Position numbers and translations under genes: made by a program
Notes under the pieces: generated by a model
What the model saw: the letters and a program-made list of their open reading frames with translations, nothing else
Told to the model about the DNA's origin: nothing
The model's database searches: none
From: Desulfolutivibrio sulfoxidireducens
GTDB lineage: Bacteria; Desulfobacterota; Desulfovibrionia; Desulfovibrionales; Desulfovibrionaceae
DNA length: 64,000 bases
Direction of reading: 5' to 3'
Assembly: GCF_013376475.1 (NCBI RefSeq)
Contig: NZ_CP045508.1
Location: 3,570,001 to 3,634,000, forward strand
In this document: one piece after another, positions 8,716 to 17,754 of the stretch
Layout: every line of letters begins with the position of its first letter
How positions within the stretch are numbered: the first letter of the stretch is position 1

Positions 8716-9525
8716 CTACACGGCGGCGTCAACGAGCATGCCGGTGGTTTGCAGACCGGCGGCCATGGTCCCGGCGTAGGGGTTGGCGGCGGTCGCATCC
8801 TGCCCGGCGGCGGCCTTTTCGGCGTCGCGCCGGACGACCAGTTCCCGCAGCATGGCCAAAAGCCCCTCCTCGGGGCTTGCGGCCTCTGTGTCGTCGGTTT
8901 CCTCGGCCTCGTCGGCGTCGGCCACGGCCTGGGACAGGGTGTCGGCCAGGATGTCGGAGGACTCGGCCGTGGTTTCGACGGCCACGAACTCCTCTTCCAC
9001 GCCGTTTTCGAAATAGCGGTTGATGGCCGTGTTCAGCGCGCCGTTGAACTCGGCCATGACCGCGTCGCCGGCGGCGATGCCCAGGTTCTTGTCGATGAAC
9101 TTGAGCGCGGCCACCAGCCCGTCGCCGAGGCTGTCCTCGGTCAGGGCCCCGTCGCCCACGTTTTGCATGACCAGGCCCATGGCCGCCGTGGCCGCGTCCG
9201 AGCCGTACTCTTCACGGATGAAATCCACGGCGTCGGCCAGGGCGCTGGCCAGGGCCGAGCCCTTTCGATCCTGGCCGTCCGTGGAGGCGTCCGTTTCCGA
9301 ACCCTCGGTCCCGGCGTCGCCGGCCTCGTTTTCCGAGGCCTCGGCCCGGCGCAGGATCTCGCTGGCGAAGACCTCGATCTCCTCCCGGCCGATGGAGGTC
9401 GTGGACACGGACACGACCGTGCCGCCGGACCCGGAGGACGAACCGGAAGCGGAGCCGGAACCAGTCGCGTTCTGGCCGAAAAGGGTGGATGTCCCCGCGT
9501 ACAGGGAAAGGGTCTCGACGTACAT
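8716..9525 (-). CDS. Acidic protein of unknown function
   Basis: 269 residues. The N-terminus (MYVETLSLYAG) is followed by a Ser/Gly-rich linker, then long stretches rich in Asp, Glu and Ala. The middle (SALASALADAVDFIREEYGSDAATAAMGLVM, then LGDGLVAALKFIDKNLGIAAGDAVMAEFNGALN) looks like a folded helical domain. There is no signal peptide, membrane segment or known motif. I do not recognise the family, though its layout resembles conserved hypothetical proteins of Desulfovibrio. It is divergent from the AOR gene and convergent with nothing. It is retained as real because the residue composition is protein-like and the opposite-strand frame is Arg/Pro noise. Confidence 0.68.
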   Translation of the reverse strand: MYVETLSLYAGTSTLFGQNATGSGSASGSSSGSGGTVVSVSTTSIGREEIEVFASEILRRAEASENEAGDAGTEGSETDASTDGQDRKGSALASALADAVDFIREEYGSDAATAAMGLVMQNVGDGALTEDSLGDGLVAALKFIDKNLGIAAGDAVMAEFNGALNTAINRYFENGVEEEFVAVETTAESSDILADTLSQAVADADEAEETDDTEAASPEEGLLAMLRELVVRRDAEKAAAGQDATAANPYAGTMAAGLQTTGMLVDAAV

Positions 9526-9642
9526 GCCGCCTGTCCTTACGTTTTCGACGTATCGGGATTCTTATCGGACGATCCGGCAAAGACTTTAGGCCTCGCGCCG
9601 CGATTGCCGGAACCGGACCTCTTTGGTAACCCCATACCCGCC

Positions 9643-11394
9643 ATGCGCGCAAAACCCGGCGCCATCCTGCGCGTCCACCTCGGCCCGCCCGGCCTGAAGA
9701 CCGAGACCGTCCCCCACCCCAGCCCATCCGGTTTTCCCGGCGGCCGGGGGCTTGCGGTCATGGAACTCTTTCACCGGGCGCATCTTCCCTTTGACGATCC
9801 GGACATGCCCCTGTGCCTGGCCGCCGGCCCGCTGGCCGGCACCGCCGCGCCCCTGTGCGGCCGGGCCGTGGTGGCCTCGGTCTCGCCCCTGACGAACACC
9901 CTCCTCGACGCCCAGGCCGGCGGCCGGCTGGCCGTGGAACTGGCCCGGTCCGGGCTTTTGGGGGTGTCCATAACCGGGCGCGCGCTCGTACCCTCGGGCC
10001 TGGAGATCGTGGACGGACGGACGATGCTTCGGCCCTGTCCGGACCTGGCCGGACTGTGCACGCCGGAGATTTTTTCCCGGCTGGCCTTTCCCGGGGAGGT
10101 CCTGCGCGTGGGACCGGCGGCGGCAAGCGGCGCGGCCCTGGCCGCCGTGGTCGTGGGCCAAAGAGGCGAGGCGCTTCGGGGCGGGCTCGGGCTGTCGTTT
10201 GCGGCCAAGAACCTGGTCTACGTGGCCATCCACGGCACGAATCCCGTGCCCGTGGCCGACCCCGCACGCCTGGGCCACGCCCGGGAGGACGTCCTGCGCC
10301 TGGTGGCCGCCTCGCCGGCCCTGGCCGGAGGTCACGGTTTCGCCCGGTTCGGCACGGCCGCGCTTTTGGACCTGACCGACAGCCTGTGCATGACCCCCAC
10401 CCGAAACTTCCGGGACACCCGCTTCGCGGCCGAAAAAATGGTCAACGCCCCGGCCCTGGCCCGGCTTTTCTCCCCGCGCCGCGTCGGCTGCCTAGCCTGC
10501 CCGGTCCCGTGCGCCAAGATCGCCCACGACGGCCGGATGCTGCCCGGCATCGACGCCCTGTCCCACCTGACGGCCCTGGTGGACAACGCCGACCCGCGTC
10601 TGGCCGTGGCCGCCACCGCCCTGTGCGCGGACCTGGGCCTGGACCCGGTGTCCGCGGCCTCGGCCCTGGCCTGTCACGCCGAGATCACCGGCGAGGCCCT
10701 TTTCTCCTCCCGCATCCCGGGGCTTCTGGGCGACATGGCCCACGGCCGGGGCCTTGGCCGGGAGCTGGCCGGGGGGGCGGCGGCCTACGCCCGGGGCAGG
10801 GGCCGGCCCGAGACGGCCATGGCCGTCAAGTCCCTGGAACTGCCGGCCTTCGACCCGCGCGGGGCCTGCGGCCTGGCCTTGTCCTACGCCGTGTCCACCA
10901 AGGGCGGCTGCTATTTGCGGGCCTTGGCCATCGGCCACGAGGTGCTGCGCAAGCCCGTGGCCACGGACCGCTTCGAGTTCGCGGGCAAGGCCCGCATGGT
11001 GGCCCAGTCCGAAAACGCCCTGGCCGCCCTGGAGAGCCTGGCGGCCTGTCCCCTCGTGTTCCTGGCCGCCTCGCTTGAGGAATACGCCCCGATACTTTCC
11101 GCCGTGACCGGCGTGGAGACGACCGCCGGGGAGCTTCTCCGGATCGGGGAGCGGGTGGTCGCCGCCGAGCGGATGGCCAATGCCCGGCGCGGCTTCTCGG
11201 CCGCCGACGACGACCTGCCGGCCCGCTTTTTCACCGAGCCAGGCACGCCCGGCGAGGACTTCGCCGTCCCGGCCATCGACCGCCAGGCCTTTTTGGCCGC
11301 CCGGGCCGCCTATTACCGCATCCGGGGCCTGACCCCGGACGGCCTGCCCGGGGCCGAAACGGCCCGGGAACCGGGGCGGCCATGGACCGACTGA
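9643..11394 (+). CDS. Aldehyde ferredoxin oxidoreductase (AOR) family tungstoenzyme
   Basis: 583 residues. The frame is open far upstream, but homology-like sequence begins at MRAKPGAILRVHLGP, so ATG 9643 is used; no strong ribosome site is visible. AOR hallmarks are an N-terminal pterin-binding region (GGRLAVELARSGLLGVSITGRA), the 4Fe-4S ligand cluster CLACPVPC near residue 285, and the C-terminal block DPRGACGLALSYAVSTKGGC, where DPRG and the final Cys are family signatures. The enzyme would bind tungsten-bispyranopterin and oxidise aldehydes to acids using ferredoxin in the cytoplasm. Substrate is unknown. It overlaps the class II aldolase gene by 13 bases. Confidence 0.86.
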   Translation: MRAKPGAILRVHLGPPGLKTETVPHPSPSGFPGGRGLAVMELFHRAHLPFDDPDMPLCLAAGPLAGTAAPLCGRAVVASVSPLTNTLLDAQAGGRLAVELARSGLLGVSITGRALVPSGLEIVDGRTMLRPCPDLAGLCTPEIFSRLAFPGEVLRVGPAAASGAALAAVVVGQRGEALRGGLGLSFAAKNLVYVAIHGTNPVPVADPARLGHAREDVLRLVAASPALAGGHGFARFGTAALLDLTDSLCMTPTRNFRDTRFAAEKMVNAPALARLFSPRRVGCLACPVPCAKIAHDGRMLPGIDALSHLTALVDNADPRLAVAATALCADLGLDPVSAASALACHAEITGEALFSSRIPGLLGDMAHGRGLGRELAGGAAAYARGRGRPETAMAVKSLELPAFDPRGACGLALSYAVSTKGGCYLRALAIGHEVLRKPVATDRFEFAGKARMVAQSENALAALESLAACPLVFLAASLEEYAPILSAVTGVETTAGELLRIGERVVAAERMANARRGFSAADDDLPARFFTEPGTPGEDFAVPAIDRQAFLAARAAYYRIRGLTPDGLPGAETAREPGRPWTD

Positions 11395-12599
11395 TCGCGG
11401 GATACGCGGGCAAGCTGGTCCGGGCCGGATTGTGCGCCCCGGACGAGGCCGTGCTTTGTGCCCGCGACGACGCCTTTTTCTTCAGCCGGCCCGAAGGCCC
11501 GGACACGGCCCTCGTGTCCGGCGTGGCCGAGGGCCTGGGGGCCGGGGCGGCCATCCTGGTCCGACCCGCCCGGCCCTGCCGCGAGGCCGCCGCCTTTTTC
11601 GCCAGGGCCGCCCTGCGCGAGTCCGGACCGGACCACGCCGCCATCTTTCCCCGGGACTGCGAGACCCGCACCTTCCTGCACGACCTGCCGGTCATCCCCG
11701 GCCCAGGCTGGCCGCCGCGACCGGACCGGACGGCGGTTTCGGACGCGGTTTCGGCCCTGTCCAGGCGCAAAGGCGCGGTGTTCGCCGACGGCACGCTCCT
11801 GGCCCCGGGAGGTCTGGCCCTGGAACAGGCCTTCGTGACCGCAAGCTCCATGATCTTCGCCTGCATGGTGAAGTTTTTTTCCGATTACCTGGCCCATGTC
11901 CGGGAAAACACCCTGCCCGCGGGCATGGAGGCGGCCATGGCCCGGGTCCTTGACGGCCTGGACGACCCGCCGCCGCCGCTTGCGGCTTTGTCCCTGGCCC
12001 GCGGCCCCTTTGCGGACGCCGCCCCGGCCCGGGCGGCCATGGCCCAGGCCGGGCGGCTCACGGTGCGGTGCGGGCTGGTGGATTCGGCCTTCGGCAACGT
12101 GTCCTGTCTTTTGGGGGACGTGCTGCACATAAGCCGCACCGGCGCGGCCCTGGACGAGCTTGAGGGACAGATCGACGCCTGCCCCCTGGACAACTCCTCC
12201 TGCGCGGCCCTGACCGCATCCAGCGAATTCGTGGCCCACGCCCGCATCGTGACCGAGACCACGGCCCGGGTGGTGCTCCACGGCCACCCCCTGTACAGCG
12301 TCATTTTGTCCATGGACTGCGGGGAGACGGACTGTCCGGATCGGGGGCGCTGCCATGTGGCCTGCCGCGCGGCCCGGTTTCTTTGGGACGCGCCCATCGT
12401 GCCCGGCGAGGTGGGCGGCGGCCCGCGCGGCCTGGCCCGGACCCTGCCGCCGGCCCTGGTCGGACGCCGGGCGGCAATGGTTTACGGGCACGGGCTTTTC
12501 GCCGTGGATCAAACGGATTTCAACGCGGCCTTCGCGGCCATGCTGGAGATCGAACGTCGCAGCCGGGACGAGGTCCTGGCCCGGGTCGGCGAGGCCTGA
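11382..12599 (+). CDS. Class II aldolase/adducin domain protein with extra N-terminal domain
   Basis: 405 residues; its ATG 11382 lies inside the end of the AOR gene. The C-terminal 200 residues are a class II aldolase/adducin domain: FGNVSCLLGDVLHISRTG, a TASSEF glutamate, the metal-binding HGHP pair and a third histidine in VYGHGLF. Four cysteines in the block CGETDCPDRGRCHVAC sit just before the last histidine, which is unusual for an aldolase. The first 190 residues are a separate domain I cannot name. It may produce or consume the aldehyde handled by the overlapping AOR, perhaps by aldol cleavage of a sugar phosphate. That is inference. Confidence 0.82.
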   Translation: MDRLIAGYAGKLVRAGLCAPDEAVLCARDDAFFFSRPEGPDTALVSGVAEGLGAGAAILVRPARPCREAAAFFARAALRESGPDHAAIFPRDCETRTFLHDLPVIPGPGWPPRPDRTAVSDAVSALSRRKGAVFADGTLLAPGGLALEQAFVTASSMIFACMVKFFSDYLAHVRENTLPAGMEAAMARVLDGLDDPPPPLAALSLARGPFADAAPARAAMAQAGRLTVRCGLVDSAFGNVSCLLGDVLHISRTGAALDELEGQIDACPLDNSSCAALTASSEFVAHARIVTETTARVVLHGHPLYSVILSMDCGETDCPDRGRCHVACRAARFLWDAPIVPGEVGGGPRGLARTLPPALVGRRAAMVYGHGLFAVDQTDFNAAFAAMLEIERRSRDEVLARVGEA

Positions 12600-12603
12600 T
12601 TTC

Positions 12604-12620
12604 GGGGACCGGAGGTCCCC
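12604..12620. terminator. Small hairpin between convergent genes
   Basis: GGGGACC and GGTCCCC pair around a GGA loop, directly between the stop of the aldolase gene and the stop of the convergent 54-aa gene. There is no uridine run, so termination efficiency is uncertain. Confidence 0.35.
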
Positions 12621-12784
12621 TAATAGGTTTTGAACAGCAGGGCGTAGATCACGTAGATCCAGCCCAGAATGCCGTGGATCACGGCCCAGAGGATGGACTT
12701 GTTCAGGGTGAAGGAGACGGCCATGGCCAGGGCCGAGCCGAATCCGATGCCGTATTTGATGATGGTGGGCCGGTAGACTTCCAT
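12620..12784 (-). CDS. Small membrane protein, 54 aa
   Basis: Short ORF supported by an excellent ribosome site (AAGGAGG, 5 bases before ATG 12784). Starting MEVYRPTIIKYG, it has two hydrophobic segments: about residues 11-28 (GIGFGSALAMAVSFTL) and about 31-51 (ILWAVIHGILGWIYVIYALLF), separated by an NKS turn. It should be an inner-membrane hairpin. It is 77 bases downstream of the FtsX-like permease stop and on the same strand, so it may belong to the same transcript. Function is unknown. Confidence 0.72.
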   Translation of the reverse strand: MEVYRPTIIKYGIGFGSALAMAVSFTLNKSILWAVIHGILGWIYVIYALLFKTY

Positions 12785-12861
12785 GACGCCTCCTTGTCTT
12801 TCCCCCTCATACCCCCTTTCGCGGCCGGGCGAAAGCCCCCGCCAAAACCGGCGCGCCCCGC

Positions 12862-13992
12862 CTACGCCCCCTTGAAGACCATGGCCGGGTCGATGCGGGT
12901 CACCCTTTTTATGGACACGAAGGCCGCGGCCACGCACATGATGACCGTCAGGAAAAAAAGCCCCACGGACATCTTCCCGGTCAAAACGATGGAGGCCCCG
13001 CCCTTCTCGGCCAAATGCACCAGGACGTGGCTCAGGGCGATGCCCGGGAAATAGCCGATAAACGCGGCGGCCACGGCCTGGGCCATGATAATCCTGTACA
13101 GGTAGCCGTTTTTGGCCCCCATGGCCCGCAAGGTGCCGAATTCCGGCAGGTGGTCCATGGTCGTGGCGTAGAGGGTCTGGGCCACCACCACCCCGCCGAC
13201 CACCAGTCCCAGACAGGCGGCGATGACCAGGGCCATGCCCGCGCCCGTGGTGAACATCCAGTACCACTTGGTCTTTTGGGCGAACTCCTCCCGGGTGAAC
13301 ACGTCCACGTCGTCCACGGCCCCGGCGATGGCCGCGCGAAGCTCCCGGGGGTCCAGGCCGGGGTCGGCCAGGACCAGGACGTAGGTCAACTGGTCGGATT
13401 TCAAGTGGGTGAACTCCAGGGCGTTCTCAAAAGAGGTGAACACGTAGGGCGAGGTGGTAAACGACCGGATGCCCCGGGTCAGCCCCACCACCCGGGCCCG
13501 GCGGTCGCTTATCTCCACGGCCTGCCCCAGTTGCGTGACCCCGAGCTTTTTGAGGTACAGTTCGTCGATGATCACCGTGTCCCTGACGCGCAGGGCGTCG
13601 ATGGACCCGGCGGACATGGCCCAGGGCTTTCCCAGGCCCGACTCCAGGTCGAAGCCCACCACCTCCACGCTCTCCATGCCACCCTCGGGCTTTCGCCAGT
13701 TGGCGAACTGCACGATGAACCTCTCGGCCCGGGCCACGCCCGGAACCGACAGGACCTGGTGGTACTTGCGCTCGCGCAGGGGATGGGTGACGTCGAAGTT
13801 GCGCACGCCCCTGGAGGCCACCCACACGTCGGCCTCGGTGTTTTCGATGACGCAGGAGGTGGCCGTGGTGAAGCCCACGAAAAGCCCGCCCTGGACGGCG
13901 ATGAGCACCACGGCGAAGATGACCCCGGTCAGGGTCACGGCCAGCCGGATGCGGTCATGCATGAGATTGCGCAGGGCGATGCGGACGGTCAT
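12862..13992 (-). CDS. ABC transporter permease of the FtsX/MacB/DevC type
   Basis: 376 residues from ATG 13992 (MTVRIALRNLMHDRIRLAV); the frame is open further upstream but that part is Arg/Pro-rich. The first transmembrane helix is about residues 17-40, then a large periplasmic domain (to about residue 245), then three helices near 255-285, 300-325 and 340-365. This is the MacB/FtsX topology. ENTEADVWVASRGV resembles DevC-type permeases that work with an ATPase and a membrane-fusion protein. No ATPase or fusion protein is adjacent, so it depends on partners elsewhere or is an orphan. Confidence 0.85.
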   Translation of the reverse strand: MTVRIALRNLMHDRIRLAVTLTGVIFAVVLIAVQGGLFVGFTTATSCVIENTEADVWVASRGVRNFDVTHPLRERKYHQVLSVPGVARAERFIVQFANWRKPEGGMESVEVVGFDLESGLGKPWAMSAGSIDALRVRDTVIIDELYLKKLGVTQLGQAVEISDRRARVVGLTRGIRSFTTSPYVFTSFENALEFTHLKSDQLTYVLVLADPGLDPRELRAAIAGAVDDVDVFTREEFAQKTKWYWMFTTGAGMALVIAACLGLVVGGVVVAQTLYATTMDHLPEFGTLRAMGAKNGYLYRIIMAQAVAAAFIGYFPGIALSHVLVHLAEKGGASIVLTGKMSVGLFFLTVIMCVAAAFVSIKRVTRIDPAMVFKGA

Positions 13993-14187
13993 GTGCGGGT
14001 TTGGCCGCGCGGCGGTTTTTGCCGGGGCCTTGTCCCTCCCGGCCCGTCCTATGGCACGGAGGCGGGGGGGCGGTAAAGTGGCCGGGAACCCCGGTCGCGG
14101 CCCGTCGCGGTGGGCCTGGCGATTGACGGAAAGCGGGTGCGGCCCTATACGGGCATGCATCAACACTCGTCGTGCACACGCCCGGCC

Positions 14188-15180
14188 ATGAAGACGGTCC
14201 ACTACCGCTTAAGCGCCTACATCAGCCACCGCACGGCCGGCCAGGCCTACATCCGGGCCCTGCGCCTAGCCGGCGTCCCCCTGGCGGACCGTCCCGAGGA
14301 CGCCGACGTGGTCATCCTGCACGACGATCCCCTGAACTATCCGATCATTCTGAAAAACAACCCGGTCATGCGGGAAAAAAAGCTCGTGGCCTACAGCGTC
14401 TGGGAGACACAGACGCTTCCGGAACGGTACCTTGCGCCGCTGGCCCTGGTCGACGCCATCTGGACCTGCTCGCCCTTTTCCCGGACCGCGTTTCACGCGG
14501 CCTTCGACAACGTCTCCCTGGTGCCGCATATCGTCGAGAGGCAAAAAACCTCACCCGAGGATCTCGCGTTGGTCGCGGGAAAGCTCGGTCGCCGCGCCGA
14601 TGCGTTTTATTTCTACACCATCACGGATTCCGTGAACCCGAGAAAAAACCTGCGCGGGCTTCTCGAGGTCTTCCTCAAAAACTTCCTTCACGATCCGGAC
14701 GTGTTTTTGGTGGTCAAGCAGCACCGCCACGCCCTGGACCTGTCGGGCCTGAAAAACGTCATCGCCCTGAACGAAATCTTTACCCCGTCCCGGATGGCCG
14801 CCCTGCACCAGCTCTGCCACTGCTACGCGAGCATGCACCACTGCGAGGCCTGGGGACTGCCCATGTCCGAGGCCCTGGCCGTGGGCAATCCGGTGGTGGC
14901 CACGGGCTATTCCGGCAACATGACCTACATGTCCCCGGACAACAGCTTCCCGGCCGGGTTCACCCTGGCCCCCGTCTCCGAGGACATGTGCCGCCTGATT
15001 CCCCTTTTCACCCCGGCCATGCGCTGGGCCGACCCCGACCCGGGCCATTTCGGCCACCTGATGCGCACGGTGCGGGCCATGGGCGGCTACGACGCGGCCA
15101 CGCGCCGCCGGGTGGCGGACTCCATGCTCCCCTACCGGGCCGCGTCGATCGCGGATATCCTGGTCGAACGGCTGCGCTGA
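14188..15180 (+). CDS. Glycosyltransferase (GT4-like)
   Basis: 330 residues from ATG 14188. The C-terminal half has the GT-B donor-binding pattern: FYTITDSVNPRKNLRGLLE, then CEAWGLPMSEALAVGNPVVATGYSGN, where the Glu-x7-Glu-type motif of GT4 enzymes (E..GLPMSEAL) is visible. It would transfer a sugar from a nucleotide donor onto a polysaccharide, lipid or protein. There is no membrane segment. It is convergent with the PHP-GT fusion, which also contains a GT4 domain, so the neighbourhood probably contributes to surface glycans. Acceptor and donor cannot be predicted. Confidence 0.82.
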   Translation: MKTVHYRLSAYISHRTAGQAYIRALRLAGVPLADRPEDADVVILHDDPLNYPIILKNNPVMREKKLVAYSVWETQTLPERYLAPLALVDAIWTCSPFSRTAFHAAFDNVSLVPHIVERQKTSPEDLALVAGKLGRRADAFYFYTITDSVNPRKNLRGLLEVFLKNFLHDPDVFLVVKQHRHALDLSGLKNVIALNEIFTPSRMAALHQLCHCYASMHHCEAWGLPMSEALAVGNPVVATGYSGNMTYMSPDNSFPAGFTLAPVSEDMCRLIPLFTPAMRWADPDPGHFGHLMRTVRAMGGYDAATRRRVADSMLPYRAASIADILVERLR

Positions 15181-15306
15181 CGCGCGCCCGGGCGGAAAAA
15201 CCTCCCGGAGGCGCGTCGTTTGGCGTCGTGACCTCGAATTTCGTGCCTGGGGATTTTGAAGGGATCACCCCACGTTATTGCCAGGGGAATCAAATGGCTA
15301 CACGGG

Positions 15307-17754
15307 CTACGAGGCCTGCTTGTAGAGCTCCCAGGCCCCGAGAAAGGCCGCGTCGAAGGAGCGGCCCTCCATGCTGGCCCGGGCCGCCGCGCCCATCTCC
15401 CGGATGCGCCCCGGATCGGCCACAAGCCTGTCCAGAACGGCCTCGAGGTTTTGGGCGTCCATGTCCGGGACCACCACGCCGGTGACCCCGTGAGCGACGT
15501 TCTCGCACGGGCCGCCCTGGTCCGAGACCACCACCGGCAGTCCCGAGGCCTGGGCCTCCAGAACCACGTTGCCGAAGGTGTCCGTGGTGGAGGGGAACAC
15601 GAACAGGTCGCTCGAGGCGAAGGCCTCGGCCAGATCCTCGCCGTCCAGGCAGCCGGTGAAATGGCAGCGCGTGCCGCTCATGAGCTCGCGCATCTCCTCC
15701 AGGTACGGCCCGTCGCCCACCACCACCAGGTTCACCCCGTCGCGTCTGGCGGACAGGCCGCGAAAGGCCTCGGCCAGATGGTGCAGGTTTTTCTCCCGGG
15801 ACACCCGGCCCACGTACAAGAGGCTGACCCCGTCCCCGATCCCCCGCTTGGCCAGAAACCCGTTGCGCTTGGCCGGATGGAAACGGTCCACGTCCACCCC
15901 GCGCGGGTAGGTCCGGATCTTTTCCGGGGCCACGCCGTGGGCCTTAAGCTCCTCCCCGGTGCTGGCCGAGGGCACGAACACCGCGTCCATCTGGTTGTAG
16001 TACCAGACCACGAACCGCCACATGAGCTCCTCCATGGAATCGTCGCCGGTCAAAAACCGGGCGTATTGGGGAATGGCCGTGTGGTAGGTGGCGTGGATGG
16101 GGAGCTTTAAGATGCGGGCGATGACCAGGGCGGCCAGGCCGATGGGGCCGGGAGTCGCCGAGTGCAAAAGCGTAAATCCCTGCTCGTAGACGTATTCGAG
16201 CATGTCCAGAAACGGCGGATAGGAGAATTTCTGGGACGGATATTCCTCCAGGTGGTATTCCCCCACGGCCTTGAAGTTCATGACCCCCTCGCCGGGCATG
16301 TCCCCTTCCTGGCCGCAGGTGATGATGGTCAGCCGTTTGCCGTGTTTTCCGGCCATGTCCAGGTGCATGCGCAGGGTCAAGGCCACGCCGTTGACCTCGG
16401 AGAAGGTGTCGGTGAAATGGGCCATCCTGGTCCGGCGGTCCTTTTTCCCCGGTCCCCTGTCCCTGGCCAGGCCCCGGCCGGCCTCGCCCGGAATGGCCGC
16501 GCCGAAGCGTTCGGCCACCCGGCGGCAGAATCCCCGGTCCTTGGTGAACACGGTGTAGGCCACGAAGTAGGGGCCAAGGACCGTATAGAGGGCCCCGGCG
16601 GAGCCCACGCACTGGAAGATGTCGAAAAGGTTGGCCCCGCTGACCTGATCCAGGAGGTTTTTGGTAAAGTGGGAGAGCACCTTGTCCGAGACCCGGGTGA
16701 CGAACCGGAACCACTCCTCCTCCAGGCACACGTCCCGGCCGATCCCGCGCCGGGCCTGGTCCAGGAAGCGGCGATCCTCATGGATGAGCTCCTCGGCCTT
16801 GCCCCGGAACAGGTCGTTGAGGGAGCCGCCGGGCTTGGGCGAACCGCCTCTGGCCATTCCCGACAGAAAGGTCCGGGCCCGAAACACCATGCCGGTTTTT
16901 TCCTCGGGATTTCCGGACAGGAAGCGGTCCACGAATTTCAAAAAGAGGTCCTTGTCCACGTACTTGTGGAAGCCGAATTTGCTTTTGTAGAACTGGTAGG
17001 CGATGGCGTAGAGGTTTATGGCCATGGCCTTGGGATGCGAGGGCCGCCCTCCGGGCCGGGCCAGGCCGCCGCGCAGGCCGCGCAGAAATTCCTCCAGATT
17101 CGTCGCGCCCGGGACCTCGGTGTACATGGAGGCGATGTTCAGGGACGAATGGTCGTCGGAACCGCCGGTCAGGCGCTTGATCCAGGGGGCCTCGAACACG
17201 GGCTCCAGGTCGTGCTTCACGGCCAGCCGCTCCATGTCCTCGCTGGTGAGCCCGGCCAGAACGGCGCTCAGGATGTCGTTCTGGAAGGCGTCGCGGGTGC
17301 CGTTGACCTCGAAGTTCTCAAAAAGAAGCAGCATCTTCTCGAAATGCCCCACAGTGAGCCTGTCGTTGACGCCGTAGAGCGGGTGGGCCACCACGTGGGC
17401 CACCCCCTTCTCCCGCAGATAGGGCACCAGTTCGAAGACGTTTTCCCGGACCTTCTGGATGTCGGCGTGGATGGATTCGTTTATGTCCAGGGCCAGGACG
17501 TGGACCTTGCAGCGGTCCTCGGGGAAGTAGCTGGTGATCTCCTCGCTGATGAAGGCGTCGGGCAGGTGGGCGATCTCCAGGGCTCCGTGTATGGTGTTGT
17601 GGTCGGCGATGGTCACCATGTCCATGCCCCGGGATTTGGCGATGTCGTAGAGCCGCACGGGCTCGGTGAAGCTTTCGGGGCAGCCGAGCTTTTGCAGAAA
17701 CCACTGGGAGGGCCGGGTGGAGTGTTTGGAATGCACGTGCAGATCGATTCTCAT
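15307..17754 (-). CDS. PHP-domain phosphoesterase fused to GT4 glycosyltransferase
   Basis: 815 residues; a GGGGGA stretch precedes ATG 17754. Residues 1-260 form a PHP domain: the HxH start (MRIDLHVHSKHS), IADHNTIHG, AHPLYGV and GGSDDHS supply the usual metal-binding His and Asp residues. A middle helical region of about 150 residues follows. Residues about 440-815 form a GT4 glycosyltransferase (HFTDTFSEVNGVALTLR, HSATPGPIGLAAL, YVGRVSREKNL, STTDTFGNVVLEAQASGLPVV). The GT half resembles enzymes that make glycolipids. The PHP half may hydrolyse a phosphate in the same pathway. Confidence 0.88.
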   Translation of the reverse strand: MRIDLHVHSKHSTRPSQWFLQKLGCPESFTEPVRLYDIAKSRGMDMVTIADHNTIHGALEIAHLPDAFISEEITSYFPEDRCKVHVLALDINESIHADIQKVRENVFELVPYLREKGVAHVVAHPLYGVNDRLTVGHFEKMLLLFENFEVNGTRDAFQNDILSAVLAGLTSEDMERLAVKHDLEPVFEAPWIKRLTGGSDDHSSLNIASMYTEVPGATNLEEFLRGLRGGLARPGGRPSHPKAMAINLYAIAYQFYKSKFGFHKYVDKDLFLKFVDRFLSGNPEEKTGMVFRARTFLSGMARGGSPKPGGSLNDLFRGKAEELIHEDRRFLDQARRGIGRDVCLEEEWFRFVTRVSDKVLSHFTKNLLDQVSGANLFDIFQCVGSAGALYTVLGPYFVAYTVFTKDRGFCRRVAERFGAAIPGEAGRGLARDRGPGKKDRRTRMAHFTDTFSEVNGVALTLRMHLDMAGKHGKRLTIITCGQEGDMPGEGVMNFKAVGEYHLEEYPSQKFSYPPFLDMLEYVYEQGFTLLHSATPGPIGLAALVIARILKLPIHATYHTAIPQYARFLTGDDSMEELMWRFVVWYYNQMDAVFVPSASTGEELKAHGVAPEKIRTYPRGVDVDRFHPAKRNGFLAKRGIGDGVSLLYVGRVSREKNLHHLAEAFRGLSARRDGVNLVVVGDGPYLEEMRELMSGTRCHFTGCLDGEDLAEAFASSDLFVFPSTTDTFGNVVLEAQASGLPVVVSDQGGPCENVAHGVTGVVVPDMDAQNLEAVLDRLVADPGRIREMGAAARASMEGRSFDAAFLGAWELYKQAS

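Noticed and set aside
8656-9642. Upstream extension of the AOR frame by 329 codons
   Set aside because: It lies antisense to the acidic-protein gene, has no ribosome site and no AOR-like sequence before MRAKPGAILRV.
15234-15265. Similarity to 21147-21178 (both read like GAATTTCG...GG.ATTTTGA.GG)
   Set aside because: Only about two thirds of some 31 bases agree and there is no shared structure; too weak to call a repeat.
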